DNA from: Lachnospiraceae bacterium | GTDB taxonomy: Bacteria; Bacillota; Clostridia; Lachnospirales; Lachnospiraceae | DNA length: 64,000 nucleotides | Direction of reading: 5' to 3' | Assembly: GCA_017463255.1 (NCBI GenBank) | Contig: JAFTPP010000011.1 | Location: 186,001 to 250,000 of the forward strand | Shown: piece by piece, positions 7,941 to 17,025 of the stretch | How positions within the stretch are numbered: position 1 is the stretch's first letter | How the letters are laid out: each line of letters begins with the position of its first letter | The notes under the pieces: generated by a model | Databases searched by the model: none | Seen by the model: the letters and a program-made list of their open reading frames with translations, nothing else | What the model was told of the DNA's origin: nothing | Made by a program: the position numbers and the translations under genes

Positions 7941-9991
7941 TGGAGAAATTTATGACAGAGCAAATCGGAAAAGTAGTACTGGATAAGACTTTTTATCCGG
8001 GAAAAGATTTATACTGTGACGGAAGTGTTGAAGATGAGCTTCTTAAAATCGTAAAAGAATATGATGCTTCGGACTATGACAAGGTAATCGAGGATAGGGG
8101 AAGCTGGCCTGTCTTATACCATTTATCTGAAAAAAGAGCCAATATTATTGAGTGGCTCCCTATAGATAAATCCATGAAAGTATTGGAAGTGGGAAGCGGC
8201 TGTGGCGCAATCACAAGTACCCTTGTAAAAAAAGCGGGAAGTGTCACAGGCATTGATTTGTCCTTAAAGAGAAGCTCCATTAATGCGTATCGCAACAAGG
8301 ACGCAGACAACCTGCTCATTCATGTGGGAAATTTTAAAGATGTTGAAAAAACACTTCCCAATGACTATGATTACATTTTCTTAATTGGTGTATTTGAGTA
8401 TGCGAAAGGGTATATGGGTTCGGATACACCCTATGAAGACTTTATGAATATATTAAAAGCTCATTTAAAACCGCAGGGGCGCATGGTAATTGCCATTGAG
8501 AATCTCTGGGGCTTAAAGTATTGGGCAGGATGCAGGGAAGACCATCTGGGAACTTATTTTTCCGGTCTGGAAGGATATCCTGCGGAATGCGGAGTGAGAA
8601 CTTTTACAAGACGTGGGCTTGAAGAAATCTGTAAAAATACCGGGGTAGAGGATTACCATTTCTATTATCCGTATCCGGATTATAAATTTATGACTACCAT
8701 TTATTCAGATGACAGACTTCCGAATGTGGGAGAGTTATCTAATAATTTGCGTAATTTTGACAGAGAACGTTTATTGCTTTTTGATGAGAAGCATGTTTTT
8801 GACAGTGTAATAAAAGAGGACTTATTCCCTCTTTACTCGAATTCCTATTTTCTTTTAATAGGACCTAAGGTAGAACCTGTTTACGTGAAATATTCTAATG
8901 ACAGGGCGGCAGAGTATGCCATTAAAACAGAGATATGTAAGGACAGCGTAAGCGGAGAATTATATGTTACCAAAAAGCCTATGTCTTATAGTGCTATGGA
9001 ACATATGAAGGCTATTAAAGCGGCGTCCGATTCCCTTAAGGAAACATTTGGGGACTGCGGCGCGTTCGTGAATGTCTGTGAGGAAAAAGAAGACGGATTG
9101 TATTTTGAATATTTAGATGGCGTAACACTGGAAGAATTGTTGGATTCTTATATGGAACGCAAGGATGAAACCAACTTTTTGGGACTATTGGATACTTATT
9201 ATAAGCTTCTTTGTAAGAATGAAGCAGCGCCTATCAAAGACAAGGATTTGATTTTTGCCAATATTCTTGTAAATGACGGAAAATGGCATGTAATTGATTA
9301 TGAGTGGAGTTCTGAAGCACCTTGTCCGGCAGGGGAATTGTTTACCAGAGCTTTGTATTGCTATACCTTAGGTTCCCACAGAAGAAAACTGTATATTACA
9401 GAGCTTTCGGATAAATTGGGACAGTATGGGTATTCGAAAGAGCTTTTAGACACCATTATGGAAGAGGAAGCAGCGTTCCAGAAAAAAGTAACGGGGCAAC
9501 GCTTATCCATGGTGGAAATCAGAAATAAGATAGGTATGCCTATCGTAAATCCTTTGGACCTTGCATCTATGAACAAGGTGGAACCCCGTGTGCAGGTATA
9601 TGTGGATAATGGAGCGGGTTTTTCGGAAGATAATTCCTATTTTATACCTATGAATAATACGGATGCGGTACAAAAGCTTACCATTGATTTTCCAAAGGGC
9701 GCAGTTGCACTTCGTGTTGATCCATGTATGGAACCGGTTATGCTGTATATAAAAGAAGTAGCTGTGGTTATGGGAACGAACCGGGTGGACGTACAGGAAT
9801 TAAAGCCGAACCGCAAGGGACAGTACAAGCGTGGAAAAACCGGTTATTTTACCAATGGTGAAGCAATCGGACAGGGATTCTATGCCCTTGATACGGCAGA
9901 TCCTAATGTGACTGTTCAATATCATGTGAGTGAGGATAATGCCAAATTGGTTCTTTGGGTAGAACTAATGAAGTTACCAAAGAGTATATAA
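7940..9991 (+). CDS. Methyltransferase-kinase fusion, WbdD-like candidate chain terminator
   Basis: Three parts are visible in 683 residues. A class I SAM methyltransferase (about 55-260) has motif I VLEVGSGCGA at 81-90 and GIDLS at 104-108. A protein- or LPS-kinase-like fold (about 310-480) has a possible ATP lysine in VTKKP (345-346), a catalytic-loop pattern DLIFAN (Asp436, Asn441) and a metal-binding Asp in VIDYEW (Asp453). A C-terminal beta-rich domain (about 540-683) is like those ending other glycosyltransferases here. The methyltransferase-then-kinase order and the overlap with the Wzt gene match WbdD of E. coli O8/O9a, which caps the glycan and sets its length. WbdD's C-terminal coiled coil is absent. 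The domain calls are fairly safe; the capping role is inference. Confidence 0.75.
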   Translation: MEKFMTEQIGKVVLDKTFYPGKDLYCDGSVEDELLKIVKEYDASDYDKVIEDRGSWPVLYHLSEKRANIIEWLPIDKSMKVLEVGSGCGAITSTLVKKAGSVTGIDLSLKRSSINAYRNKDADNLLIHVGNFKDVEKTLPNDYDYIFLIGVFEYAKGYMGSDTPYEDFMNILKAHLKPQGRMVIAIENLWGLKYWAGCREDHLGTYFSGLEGYPAECGVRTFTRRGLEEICKNTGVEDYHFYYPYPDYKFMTTIYSDDRLPNVGELSNNLRNFDRERLLLFDEKHVFDSVIKEDLFPLYSNSYFLLIGPKVEPVYVKYSNDRAAEYAIKTEICKDSVSGELYVTKKPMSYSAMEHMKAIKAASDSLKETFGDCGAFVNVCEEKEDGLYFEYLDGVTLEELLDSYMERKDETNFLGLLDTYYKLLCKNEAAPIKDKDLIFANILVNDGKWHVIDYEWSSEAPCPAGELFTRALYCYTLGSHRRKLYITELSDKLGQYGYSKELLDTIMEEEAAFQKKVTGQRLSMVEIRNKIGMPIVNPLDLASMNKVEPRVQVYVDNGAGFSEDNSYFIPMNNTDAVQKLTIDFPKGAVALRVDPCMEPVMLYIKEVAVVMGTNRVDVQELKPNRKGQYKRGKTGYFTNGEAIGQGFYALDTADPNVTVQYHVSEDNAKLVLWVELMKLPKSI

Positions 9992-10028
9992 ATAAATGGG
10001 ACAGAATGTATAGAAAGCAGGGAATTAA

Positions 10029-12011
10029 GTGCTTAACGGACTAAAACAAAAGGTACAGGCGCATCGTCTTGTCAAAGAAGATGCTAAGTACAAGGAAAGA
10101 CTTTTAGATAAACAAAATAAATATAGGGAATTGCTCCAATATTTGGGAGATACAGAGGGAATCAACGGTGTAACACAGGAAGAAATGATTCCCCTTTCTT
10201 CTACGGACGATATCATCGTGATAGAAGATTTTGTTGCCGGAAAAATAGAGGGAACAGTCGGAAAAAATGCAGAAGGATTTACGGTTTTTGCTTCTAAGAA
10301 CGGTATGTTGTCTAAGAATGCAAAAGAAGTATTCAGTAAAGAATTTGAAAACCCGGTTATAAAACTTATTTATGCAAATGAAGATGTCATAACACAAAGC
10401 GGTAGAATATCGCCTGTATTAAAACCGGATTATGCGCCGGATACACTTATGTCACATATGTATATGGGAAGCCCTGTGGCAGTAAATAATGAAATTCTTG
10501 GTGAAGTTCTTGGACAAATGAGTTTAGGGACAGAGGGATATGTGAATTATTATGACTTGTTACTTAGAGTAAGTGAGAAGCTTGGCGATAATCAGATTCA
10601 TCATATTGACAGGGTTTTATATTCGGGTTATGTGCCGGATGAAACGGATAGCACGAATTCTCACCTTGGGTTAATGGGAAGTGAAGATAAGTACGACGAA
10701 ATTAAGGAACAGGCTAAAAAACGTCTCACACCCCAAAATGAATTTACAGATGATCATAAGCCACTTGTCAGTATTATTATTCCGTCTAAAGATCAGCCGG
10801 AGCTTATGAAAGAATGTGTTGCATCTGTTTATGAGAAGAATCCGGATTTCCCTTTTGAGATTATTGTGATTGACAACGGAAGTGTGGGTGCAAACAGAAT
10901 CAGAATCACCAATTTGAAAGATGAGTTGGGATTTCGATATTATTATGAACCCGGAGAATTCCATTTTTCTAAGATGTGTAATTCGGGTGCAAAAAAAGCT
11001 CAGGGTGAATACCTTCTCTTTTTAAATGATGATACAAAGATGATAGAGCAGGATACCTTAAAGAAGCTGACGGAACAATGTGCATTCAAGCATGTGGGTG
11101 CGGTAGGCGTAAAACTTTTGTATAAGGATGAAAAAACAATCCAGCATGTTGGCGTTATCAACACACAGATTGGACCTGTGCATATTGCAATTGGTAAAAA
11201 AGATGACGAGTCTTGGTATGGCGGATGCAATGTAATCAATAAGAATGTACTGGCTGTAACCGGTGCATGCATGATGATAAAGGCAAAAACCTTTGAAGAG
11301 GTAGGCGGATTTGACGAAGCCTTTCGGGTGTCTTATAACGACGTGGAACTTTGCTTTAAGCTGTATAAAGCGGGTTATCACAATGTGATTTGTAATGATA
11401 TCAGTGTAATACATTATGAGTCTTTGAGCCGTGGGGATGATGCAGACAATGCCTGTAAGATGGAGCGGTTATTATCAGAGCGTAAGGAATTGTTTGAAAA
11501 ACACCCTGATATGGCAGATAAAGATCCGTATTTTAGCAGATTCTTAGATGGAACAGGGGACGAAATTGGGATACGGATTCCTGATTTAAACTGTCGGTAT
11601 AAGATACAAAACATGGATAAGAAAAAGCTGCCTGCTTGTGAAAATGAAGCATTGTGGGTGCAGATAGACCATGCGGGAATAAGTGATGGCTTGTATGAAG
11701 ATGCCTCCCATTATTTCATAGAAGGCTGGTGGTATGTAATCGGTCAGGATAATGCCAGATATGAGGCTGCTCTTATTTTTCAAAACAAAGCAGATGAGCA
11801 GATTTACACCTGTGAGTTTGAGTCCGTTCTTCGTATGGATGTAAGCGAAGTGTTACAGAAAGAGTGTAATGTGGAATTATCAGGATTTTCTGTTTTACTT
11901 AAGAAAATTGATTTGCCAAAGGGTGAATATGAGATTGGACTATTGGTAAAAGACAAATGTTCCAGACAACAACTGTTGAGAATGGTTGGAAAATATGCCG
12001 ATTTATGGTAA
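10029..12011 (+). CDS. GT2-family glycosyltransferase with N- and C-terminal extra domains
   Basis: The 660-residue protein has an N-terminal region of about 250 residues with no motif I recognise. A GT2 (GT-A fold) domain follows at about 245-480: PLVSIIIPSKDQPE, IIVIDNGS, the DxD-like LFLNDDTKM, GAVGVKLLYKD, and a terminal VSYNDVELCFKLYKAGY. The last 115 residues form a beta-rich domain. It should add a sugar to the growing glycopolymer on the cytosolic face. The start is GTG at 10029 behind AGCAGGG; no ATG fits better. The layout resembles the GT2 enzymes of rhamnan and other wall-polysaccharide clusters, but donor and acceptor cannot be read from sequence. Confidence 0.85.
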   Translation: MLNGLKQKVQAHRLVKEDAKYKERLLDKQNKYRELLQYLGDTEGINGVTQEEMIPLSSTDDIIVIEDFVAGKIEGTVGKNAEGFTVFASKNGMLSKNAKEVFSKEFENPVIKLIYANEDVITQSGRISPVLKPDYAPDTLMSHMYMGSPVAVNNEILGEVLGQMSLGTEGYVNYYDLLLRVSEKLGDNQIHHIDRVLYSGYVPDETDSTNSHLGLMGSEDKYDEIKEQAKKRLTPQNEFTDDHKPLVSIIIPSKDQPELMKECVASVYEKNPDFPFEIIVIDNGSVGANRIRITNLKDELGFRYYYEPGEFHFSKMCNSGAKKAQGEYLLFLNDDTKMIEQDTLKKLTEQCAFKHVGAVGVKLLYKDEKTIQHVGVINTQIGPVHIAIGKKDDESWYGGCNVINKNVLAVTGACMMIKAKTFEEVGGFDEAFRVSYNDVELCFKLYKAGYHNVICNDISVIHYESLSRGDDADNACKMERLLSERKELFEKHPDMADKDPYFSRFLDGTGDEIGIRIPDLNCRYKIQNMDKKKLPACENEALWVQIDHAGISDGLYEDASHYFIEGWWYVIGQDNARYEAALIFQNKADEQIYTCEFESVLRMDVSEVLQKECNVELSGFSVLLKKIDLPKGEYEIGLLVKDKCSRQQLLRMVGKYADLW

Positions 12012-12068
12012 AATAATATGATTAACCAATTATGGCGTATTGGACCAATGCCGGAAAAGAGTGAAAAT

Positions 12069-13115
12069 ATGCAGATTGAAAAATTTATTGTATCAGAAAC
12101 AGCATCCATCATTGAAGTTATGCAGTCTATCGAGCAAAACGGTAGGGGCATTGTTTTTGTGTGCGATGAGAATAAAAAGATTCTGGCAGCAGTATCCGAC
12201 GGCGATATCCGACGTTATATTTTAAAGAACGGTCAGTTATCCAATCCGATTTCGGAAATAGCCAATTATGACTGCATCTATCTGCATGTTGGGCAAGAGG
12301 ATAAAGCTCCCGGCCTTATGAAGCAAAAAGGAATCACCTGTATTCCTGTGGTAGATGAGAATGATGTTTTCTGCGATATGCTCTTTTTACTGAAAAAAGA
12401 GGGAGCACCGAAGGAGCAGATTAACGTTCCTGTGGTTATAATGGCAGGCGGTAAGGGGACAAGATTAAAACCCTATACGGATATTCTTCCAAAGCCCTTG
12501 ATTCCTATCGGCCATCAGACCATTACAGAACATATCATGGACAGGTTTTCTAAGTTTGGATGTAATTCTTTTTATGTGATTGTGAATTATATGAAGGGAT
12601 TTATCAAAGCATATTTTGCAGAGCATGACGCGGGAAAAGAGATTAGCTTTGTGGATGAAACAGAGTTTTTGGGAACCGGTGGCGGATTAAAGCTTTTACA
12701 GGGTAAGATGAAGGAAACCTTCTTTATGTCTAACTGCGATATTCTCATTGATGCGGACTATGCCGAGGCTTATCATTATCATAAGGAACAGAAGAATCTG
12801 TTGACCCTTGTATGTGTGCAAAAAGAGTATGTGATTCCATACGGTGTTATGGAAGTTTCAGGGGAAGGACAGATTACGGGACTTAAGGAAAAACCCAAGA
12901 TTCCTGTAAATGCCAATACAGGAATGTATATTATTGAACCAAAGCTTATTGATATGATACCGGATAATACCCATCTTGATATTACGGATATTATTGAGAT
13001 GTGCCTTGAAAAGGGCGAAAGAGTCGGAGCTTATCTCATTAGCGATGAACAGTGGATGGATATGGGACAGATGAGTGAGCTTCAGAAAATGAAAGAAAAA
13101 CTTGGCTTCGAATAA
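12069..13115 (+). CDS. ptmE: CBS-domain sugar-phosphate nucleotidyltransferase (PtmE-like, GDP-sugar forming)
   Basis: Two CBS motifs fill about residues 1-115 (VCDENKKILAAVSDGDIRRY is typical). A nucleotidyltransferase domain follows from 120 with the signature AGGKGTRLKPYTDILPKPL. This domain order is that of PtmE, the glucosamine-1-phosphate guanylyltransferase that opens the GDP-linked legionaminic acid route in Campylobacter. The start is uncertain: ATG at 12018 and 12048 are in frame, but 12069 gives the family N-terminus and has a weak GGAAAAGAG ahead. It is followed at once by NeuD-, NeuB- and NeuC-like genes, which supports the nonulosonic-acid role. Specificity for GTP or GlcN-1-P is inferred from context. 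Confidence 0.82.
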   Translation: MQIEKFIVSETASIIEVMQSIEQNGRGIVFVCDENKKILAAVSDGDIRRYILKNGQLSNPISEIANYDCIYLHVGQEDKAPGLMKQKGITCIPVVDENDVFCDMLFLLKKEGAPKEQINVPVVIMAGGKGTRLKPYTDILPKPLIPIGHQTITEHIMDRFSKFGCNSFYVIVNYMKGFIKAYFAEHDAGKEISFVDETEFLGTGGGLKLLQGKMKETFFMSNCDILIDADYAEAYHYHKEQKNLLTLVCVQKEYVIPYGVMEVSGEGQITGLKEKPKIPVNANTGMYIIEPKLIDMIPDNTHLDITDIIEMCLEKGERVGAYLISDEQWMDMGQMSELQKMKEKLGFE

Positions 13116-13127
13116 CGGAGAAAGAAT

Positions 13128-13799
13128 ATGATATTAGCAATTTGCGGACTTGGGGGAGCAGGCCTTGATGTGTTAGAGCTTGCCCAAGTGATAAATGAAA
13201 CATCGAATCGTTATACAGACTTTATCTTTATTGATAAGAATTCCGATATTACGGAATTTAGGGGATATCCCTCTATGGCAGTGGAAGATGCCCTGGCAAA
13301 GTATGGCAAGGATGAAATCGAGTTTGTTGTAGCGGTTGGGGAACCATATTTAAGAGAAAAAATATATCATGATGTAATAGATGCAGGATATTCTTTGGCA
13401 ACCCTTGTGTATCCTACAGTACATGTGCCAAAGTCAACCACTTTGGGACAGGGAACTGTCATTTACAGTGGGGCATTTATTTCTGTGGATTGCAAATTAG
13501 ATGAAAACGTAATGATACAGGCAAATTCCTCCATCGGTCATGGGGTGACAATCGGAAAACACAGTGTAGTATCCACCTGCGCTGCAGTGGCCGGTGATTG
13601 CTCTATCGGAGAGAAAACCTACGTTGCAATTCAGACTGCCATGAAACAGGGAGTGAGCCTGGGGGATTGGGTGATTTTGGGAATGGGCTCCGTTGTCCAC
13701 GAAGACATTCCTGATGAAGTGATTGTAAGCGGAAACCCGGCACAGGTTGTATGCAAAAACCGTTTCCACAGAGTATTCGGGCTCTCACCCAAAAGATAG
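13128..13799 (+). CDS. NeuD/PglD/LegH-type sugar acyltransferase
   Basis: The 223-residue protein has an N-terminal Rossmann-like nucleotide-sugar-binding domain (ICGLGGAGLDVLELAQ) and a left-handed beta-helix of hexapeptide repeats from about residue 95 (IYSGAFISVDCKLDENVMIQ, SSIGHGVTIGKHSVVS). The catalytic His is probably in IGHGVTIG. The family transfers acetyl from acetyl-CoA to an amine or hydroxyl of a sugar. In a legionaminic route LegH acetylates the 4-amine. Since no LegC aminotransferase is seen nearby, O-acetylation as in NeuD is an equal possibility. It lies between ptmE (12-base gap) and the synthase gene (8-base gap). Confidence 0.85.
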   Translation: MILAICGLGGAGLDVLELAQVINETSNRYTDFIFIDKNSDITEFRGYPSMAVEDALAKYGKDEIEFVVAVGEPYLREKIYHDVIDAGYSLATLVYPTVHVPKSTTLGQGTVIYSGAFISVDCKLDENVMIQANSSIGHGVTIGKHSVVSTCAAVAGDCSIGEKTYVAIQTAMKQGVSLGDWVILGMGSVVHEDIPDEVIVSGNPAQVVCKNRFHRVFGLSPKR

Positions 13800-13807
13800 G
13801 AGAAATC

Positions 13808-14818
13808 ATGAACAAAGTTTTAATTATTGCCGAAGCCGGAGTGAATCACAACGGCGACATGGAAATTGCAAAGAAACTGATTGATGTTGCCAAAGAAAGC
13901 GGAGCTGACATTGTAAAATTCCAAACAGGAATGCCGCATAAGGTTACTTCAAAATATGCAAAGCAGGCAGAATATCAGACAGTGAATACAAAAATTGAGG
14001 AAAGTCAGCTTGATATGTTAAAAAAGCTTCATTTTCCAACTTATGAAGCATTTGAAGAAATCAGTGATTATTGTAAAGAAGTAGGGATTGAATTTTTGTC
14101 CACTCCCTTTGAGGTGGAAAGCGTTCAGTATTTATCAGGATTAGATATGAATTATTGGAAGATTCCTTCGGGAGAAATTACCAATTTACCTTACCTTCTT
14201 GAAATAGCAAAGACTCCAAAGCCTGTTATTCTTTCTACAGGAATGAGTACCATGGAAGAAGTAGAAACAGCGGTAGCATTCTTAAAAGAACATGGCTTAA
14301 ATGATATCAGCTTATTACAGTGTACTACGGAATATCCGGCACCTTATGAAGATGTGAATTTAAGAGTTATTCCGGAAATGGCTAAGAAATTCGGCGTAAA
14401 GGTAGGTTTATCAGACCATACACCGGGGATTGCTGTTTCAACAGCAGCAGTTGCCATGGGAGCAAGTATTATTGAGAAGCATTTTACATTGGATAAGGAG
14501 CTTCCGGGACCGGATCACAAAGCGAGCTTAGAACCACAGGAGTTAAAAGACCTTGTAACAGCCATCCGACAGGTTGAAATGGCAATGGGTAACGGGATTA
14601 AGGAAGTGAGCGCTTCAGAGCGTAAGAATATTGCCATTGCAAGAAAGAGCATTATTGCAAAAAGAGATATTAAGAAGGGTGAAATCTTATCGGAAGATAA
14701 CCTGACCACAAAGCGTCCGGGGAATGGTGTTTCACCTATGAAATGGTTTGATGTAATCGGAACCAAAGCAATCAGAGATTTTAAAGAGGATGAATTAATT
14801 GAAATTAACAATGACTGA
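13808..14818 (+). CDS. legI: Nonulosonic acid synthase (NeuB/LegI family)
   Basis: The enzyme condenses phosphoenolpyruvate with a six-carbon N-acyl amino sugar to give a nine-carbon sialic-type acid. The 336-residue protein has the NeuB TIM barrel (IIAEAGVNHNGD, ADIVKFQTG, WKIPSGEITN, STGMSTMEEV, LSDHTPGIAVS, EKHFTLDK) and a C-terminal antifreeze-like SAF domain from about 275 (ARKSIIAKRDIKKGEIL). AGGAGA at 13798-13803 sets the start at 13808. LegI versus true NeuB cannot be told from sequence alone; PtmE- and LegB-like neighbours favour the legionaminic side. Confidence 0.92.
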   Translation: MNKVLIIAEAGVNHNGDMEIAKKLIDVAKESGADIVKFQTGMPHKVTSKYAKQAEYQTVNTKIEESQLDMLKKLHFPTYEAFEEISDYCKEVGIEFLSTPFEVESVQYLSGLDMNYWKIPSGEITNLPYLLEIAKTPKPVILSTGMSTMEEVETAVAFLKEHGLNDISLLQCTTEYPAPYEDVNLRVIPEMAKKFGVKVGLSDHTPGIAVSTAAVAMGASIIEKHFTLDKELPGPDHKASLEPQELKDLVTAIRQVEMAMGNGIKEVSASERKNIAIARKSIIAKRDIKKGEILSEDNLTTKRPGNGVSPMKWFDVIGTKAIRDFKEDELIEINND

Positions 14819-15992
14819 TAAACACAGAGTATGTGTTGTGACCTCTACCCGTGCTGATTACGGATTGTTATCACCCCTAATCAAGGCCTTAATGAGAAAA
14901 GAAAAGATTCAGGTAGAAGTAGTGGCAACCGGTATGCATTTAGAAGAAGCATACGGCAATACTTATAGAGAAATTGAAGAAGACGGAATCGCCTTTCATA
15001 AAATACCGATTCAGGAAAAAGAAACAAGTGAAAACGCAGTATCTGTAACCATGGCCAATGCCATTACCCGTTTTTCTGAATTTTTTAGCAAAAACCCGTA
15101 TGAGTTAATGATTGTCCTTGGGGATAGATATGAGATCTTGGCAGTGTCCATTGCTGCGGTAAATGCCCACATTCCCATTGCCCATTTATATGGCGGAGAT
15201 ACCACGGAAGGGGCTATGGACGAGTATTACAGACATGCCATTACAAAGATGAGTTATTTACACTTTACAAGTACCAAAGTTGCCCATGACAGAGTAGTAC
15301 AGATGGGAGAGAGTCCTTCCCGCGTATTTAAAGTGGGTTCCTTGGGGGTGGATAATGCCCTGAAAGTGCCGCTTTTGTCTAAAAATGAATTGGCAGCTGA
15401 ACTTGACTTTCCTTTAGGGGAAAAATACGGTGTGGTTACTTTCCATCCTGTTACAATGGAACATGATGCGATAGAAGAACAGATGCAACAGCTTTTAGCG
15501 GCATTAGATCAGTTTCCTGATATGCAATTCATTATTTCTAAGGGAAATTCCGATGTGGGTGGTAATGTGATAAACCGTGCATGGGAAGAATATGCAGCAA
15601 AGCATGAAAATGTATATTTGACAGCTTCCTTAGGGATGAAGAAATATTTCAGTGCCTTAAAATATGCTACCATGTGCATAGGTAATTCTTCCAGCGGTCT
15701 TGTGGAGGTTCCTTCTTTTGGAATTCCTACCGTCAATATCGGAAACCGTCAAAAAGGAAGAGAACAGGGAAATACAGTGTTTAACTGTGAACCGAAGGCA
15801 GAAGAAATAGCACGTACCATGCGGATTGCCATGATGCCTGAAAACAGGGAAAAATGCGCATTATGTGAGAATCCTTATGGGGACGGTAATGCAGTGGGAA
15901 GAATTGTAAATCAGATTGCAGACTATTTGTATAATGATAAATTAATGTTACAGAAGGAGTTCTACCTGTTTTCAGGTCAGAACATTTTGTAA
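14799..15992 (+). CDS. legG: Hydrolysing NDP-N-acetylhexosamine 2-epimerase (NeuC/LegG family)
   Basis: This enzyme releases the NDP group and inverts C2, giving the free hexosamine used by the synthase encoded just upstream. The 397-residue protein carries the family blocks TSTRADYGLL, VLGDRYEIL, HLYGGDTTEGAMDE, TFHPVTMEH, GNSSSGLVEVPSFG and NIGNRQKGRE. The likely start is TTG at 14799 with AGAGGA at 14785-14790 eight bases ahead; an ATG at 14811 lacks a well-placed site. The gene overlaps the synthase by 20 bases, so the two are translationally coupled. Confidence 0.92.
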   Translation: MKLTMTDKHRVCVVTSTRADYGLLSPLIKALMRKEKIQVEVVATGMHLEEAYGNTYREIEEDGIAFHKIPIQEKETSENAVSVTMANAITRFSEFFSKNPYELMIVLGDRYEILAVSIAAVNAHIPIAHLYGGDTTEGAMDEYYRHAITKMSYLHFTSTKVAHDRVVQMGESPSRVFKVGSLGVDNALKVPLLSKNELAAELDFPLGEKYGVVTFHPVTMEHDAIEEQMQQLLAALDQFPDMQFIISKGNSDVGGNVINRAWEEYAAKHENVYLTASLGMKKYFSALKYATMCIGNSSSGLVEVPSFGIPTVNIGNRQKGREQGNTVFNCEPKAEEIARTMRIAMMPENREKCALCENPYGDGNAVGRIVNQIADYLYNDKLMLQKEFYLFSGQNIL

Positions 15993-16014
15993 AAAGAAAA
16001 GAGAGAAGAATCTT

Positions 16015-17016
16015 ATGAAGATTATGGTAGTTGGCCTTGGCTCAATGGGAAAGAGAAGAATCCGCCTGATTCAGGCAATGCATCCGGAGGATATATTGGT
16101 GGGAGTTGACAAGAACCCTGCAAGAATACAGGATGTAAAAGATACTTATCATATTGAGTGCTATGATTCCATAGAAGGAGCAATTACCAAGGAAGCACCG
16201 GAATGTGCTTTTGTATGTACGGCACCCATCAGTCACGGACCGATTATCAAAGAATGTTTGCAAAGCGGATTGCATATTTTTACAGAAATCAATTTGTTAA
16301 ATGACCATTATGAAGAGAATATGCGTCTGGCAAAAGAAAAGAATTGTTTTCTCTTTTTATCGTCTACTCCTGTTTATCGCGGAGAGATTAAAAAGATTAA
16401 AGAAACAGTGCAAAGCAATCAAAAACCGGTTCACTACATATATCATGTGGGACAGTATTTGCCGGATTGGCACCCTTGGGAAAATTACAAGGACTTTTTT
16501 GTGGGAGATGTAAGAACCAATGGCTGCCGTGAGATTTTTGCCATAGAAATGCCTTGGATGATAGGAACCTTTGGTAAGGTAAAGAGTTTTCATGTTTTAT
16601 CCCGTAAATTGACGGGCCTTGAATTAAAATGTGATGACAGTTATCTTGTGCAGCTGGAACATGAGAACGGTACTCAGGGTATTTTTGCAGTAGATATTAC
16701 CTGCCGTGAAGCAGTGCGTAAGTTGGAAATTTACAATGAAGACCTGTATCTTGAATGGAAAGGCAAACCGGACACTCTTATGATAAAAGATTTAGAGTCA
16801 GGTGAGCTTAAACAGATTCCTACGGATGAGTACCAAAATGTAAGCGGTTATAGTCAGTTTGTAAATGAATACGCTTATGTAAATGAGCTTAATTACTTTT
16901 TTGAAAAGCTTAAGGAGTATCAGGTAAACGGGGAAGAAGCGTTACGGGATACTTATGGATTTAAAGAAGATTTTGATACCTTAGAGTTGATTGATAAAAT
17001 AGAAAACAGATATTAG
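16015..17016 (+). CDS. Gfo/Idh/MocA-family NAD(P) oxidoreductase, copy 1
   Basis: The N-terminal Rossmann domain (MVVGLGSMGKRRI, GVDKN) binds NAD(P). The family EKP motif is replaced by TEINLL at about residue 93, so the usual lysine is missing. The second domain is the normal alpha/beta fold. A similar region of the next gene (YLPDW in both) shows the two are diverged tandem relatives. It lies inside the nonulosonic-acid block between LegG- and PtmB-like genes and may reduce or oxidise an intermediate. The loss of the EKP lysine may change activity. The substrate is unknown. Confidence 0.8.
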   Translation: MKIMVVGLGSMGKRRIRLIQAMHPEDILVGVDKNPARIQDVKDTYHIECYDSIEGAITKEAPECAFVCTAPISHGPIIKECLQSGLHIFTEINLLNDHYEENMRLAKEKNCFLFLSSTPVYRGEIKKIKETVQSNQKPVHYIYHVGQYLPDWHPWENYKDFFVGDVRTNGCREIFAIEMPWMIGTFGKVKSFHVLSRKLTGLELKCDDSYLVQLEHENGTQGIFAVDITCREAVRKLEIYNEDLYLEWKGKPDTLMIKDLESGELKQIPTDEYQNVSGYSQFVNEYAYVNELNYFFEKLKEYQVNGEEALRDTYGFKEDFDTLELIDKIENRY

Positions 17017-17025
17017 GAAACAGGC

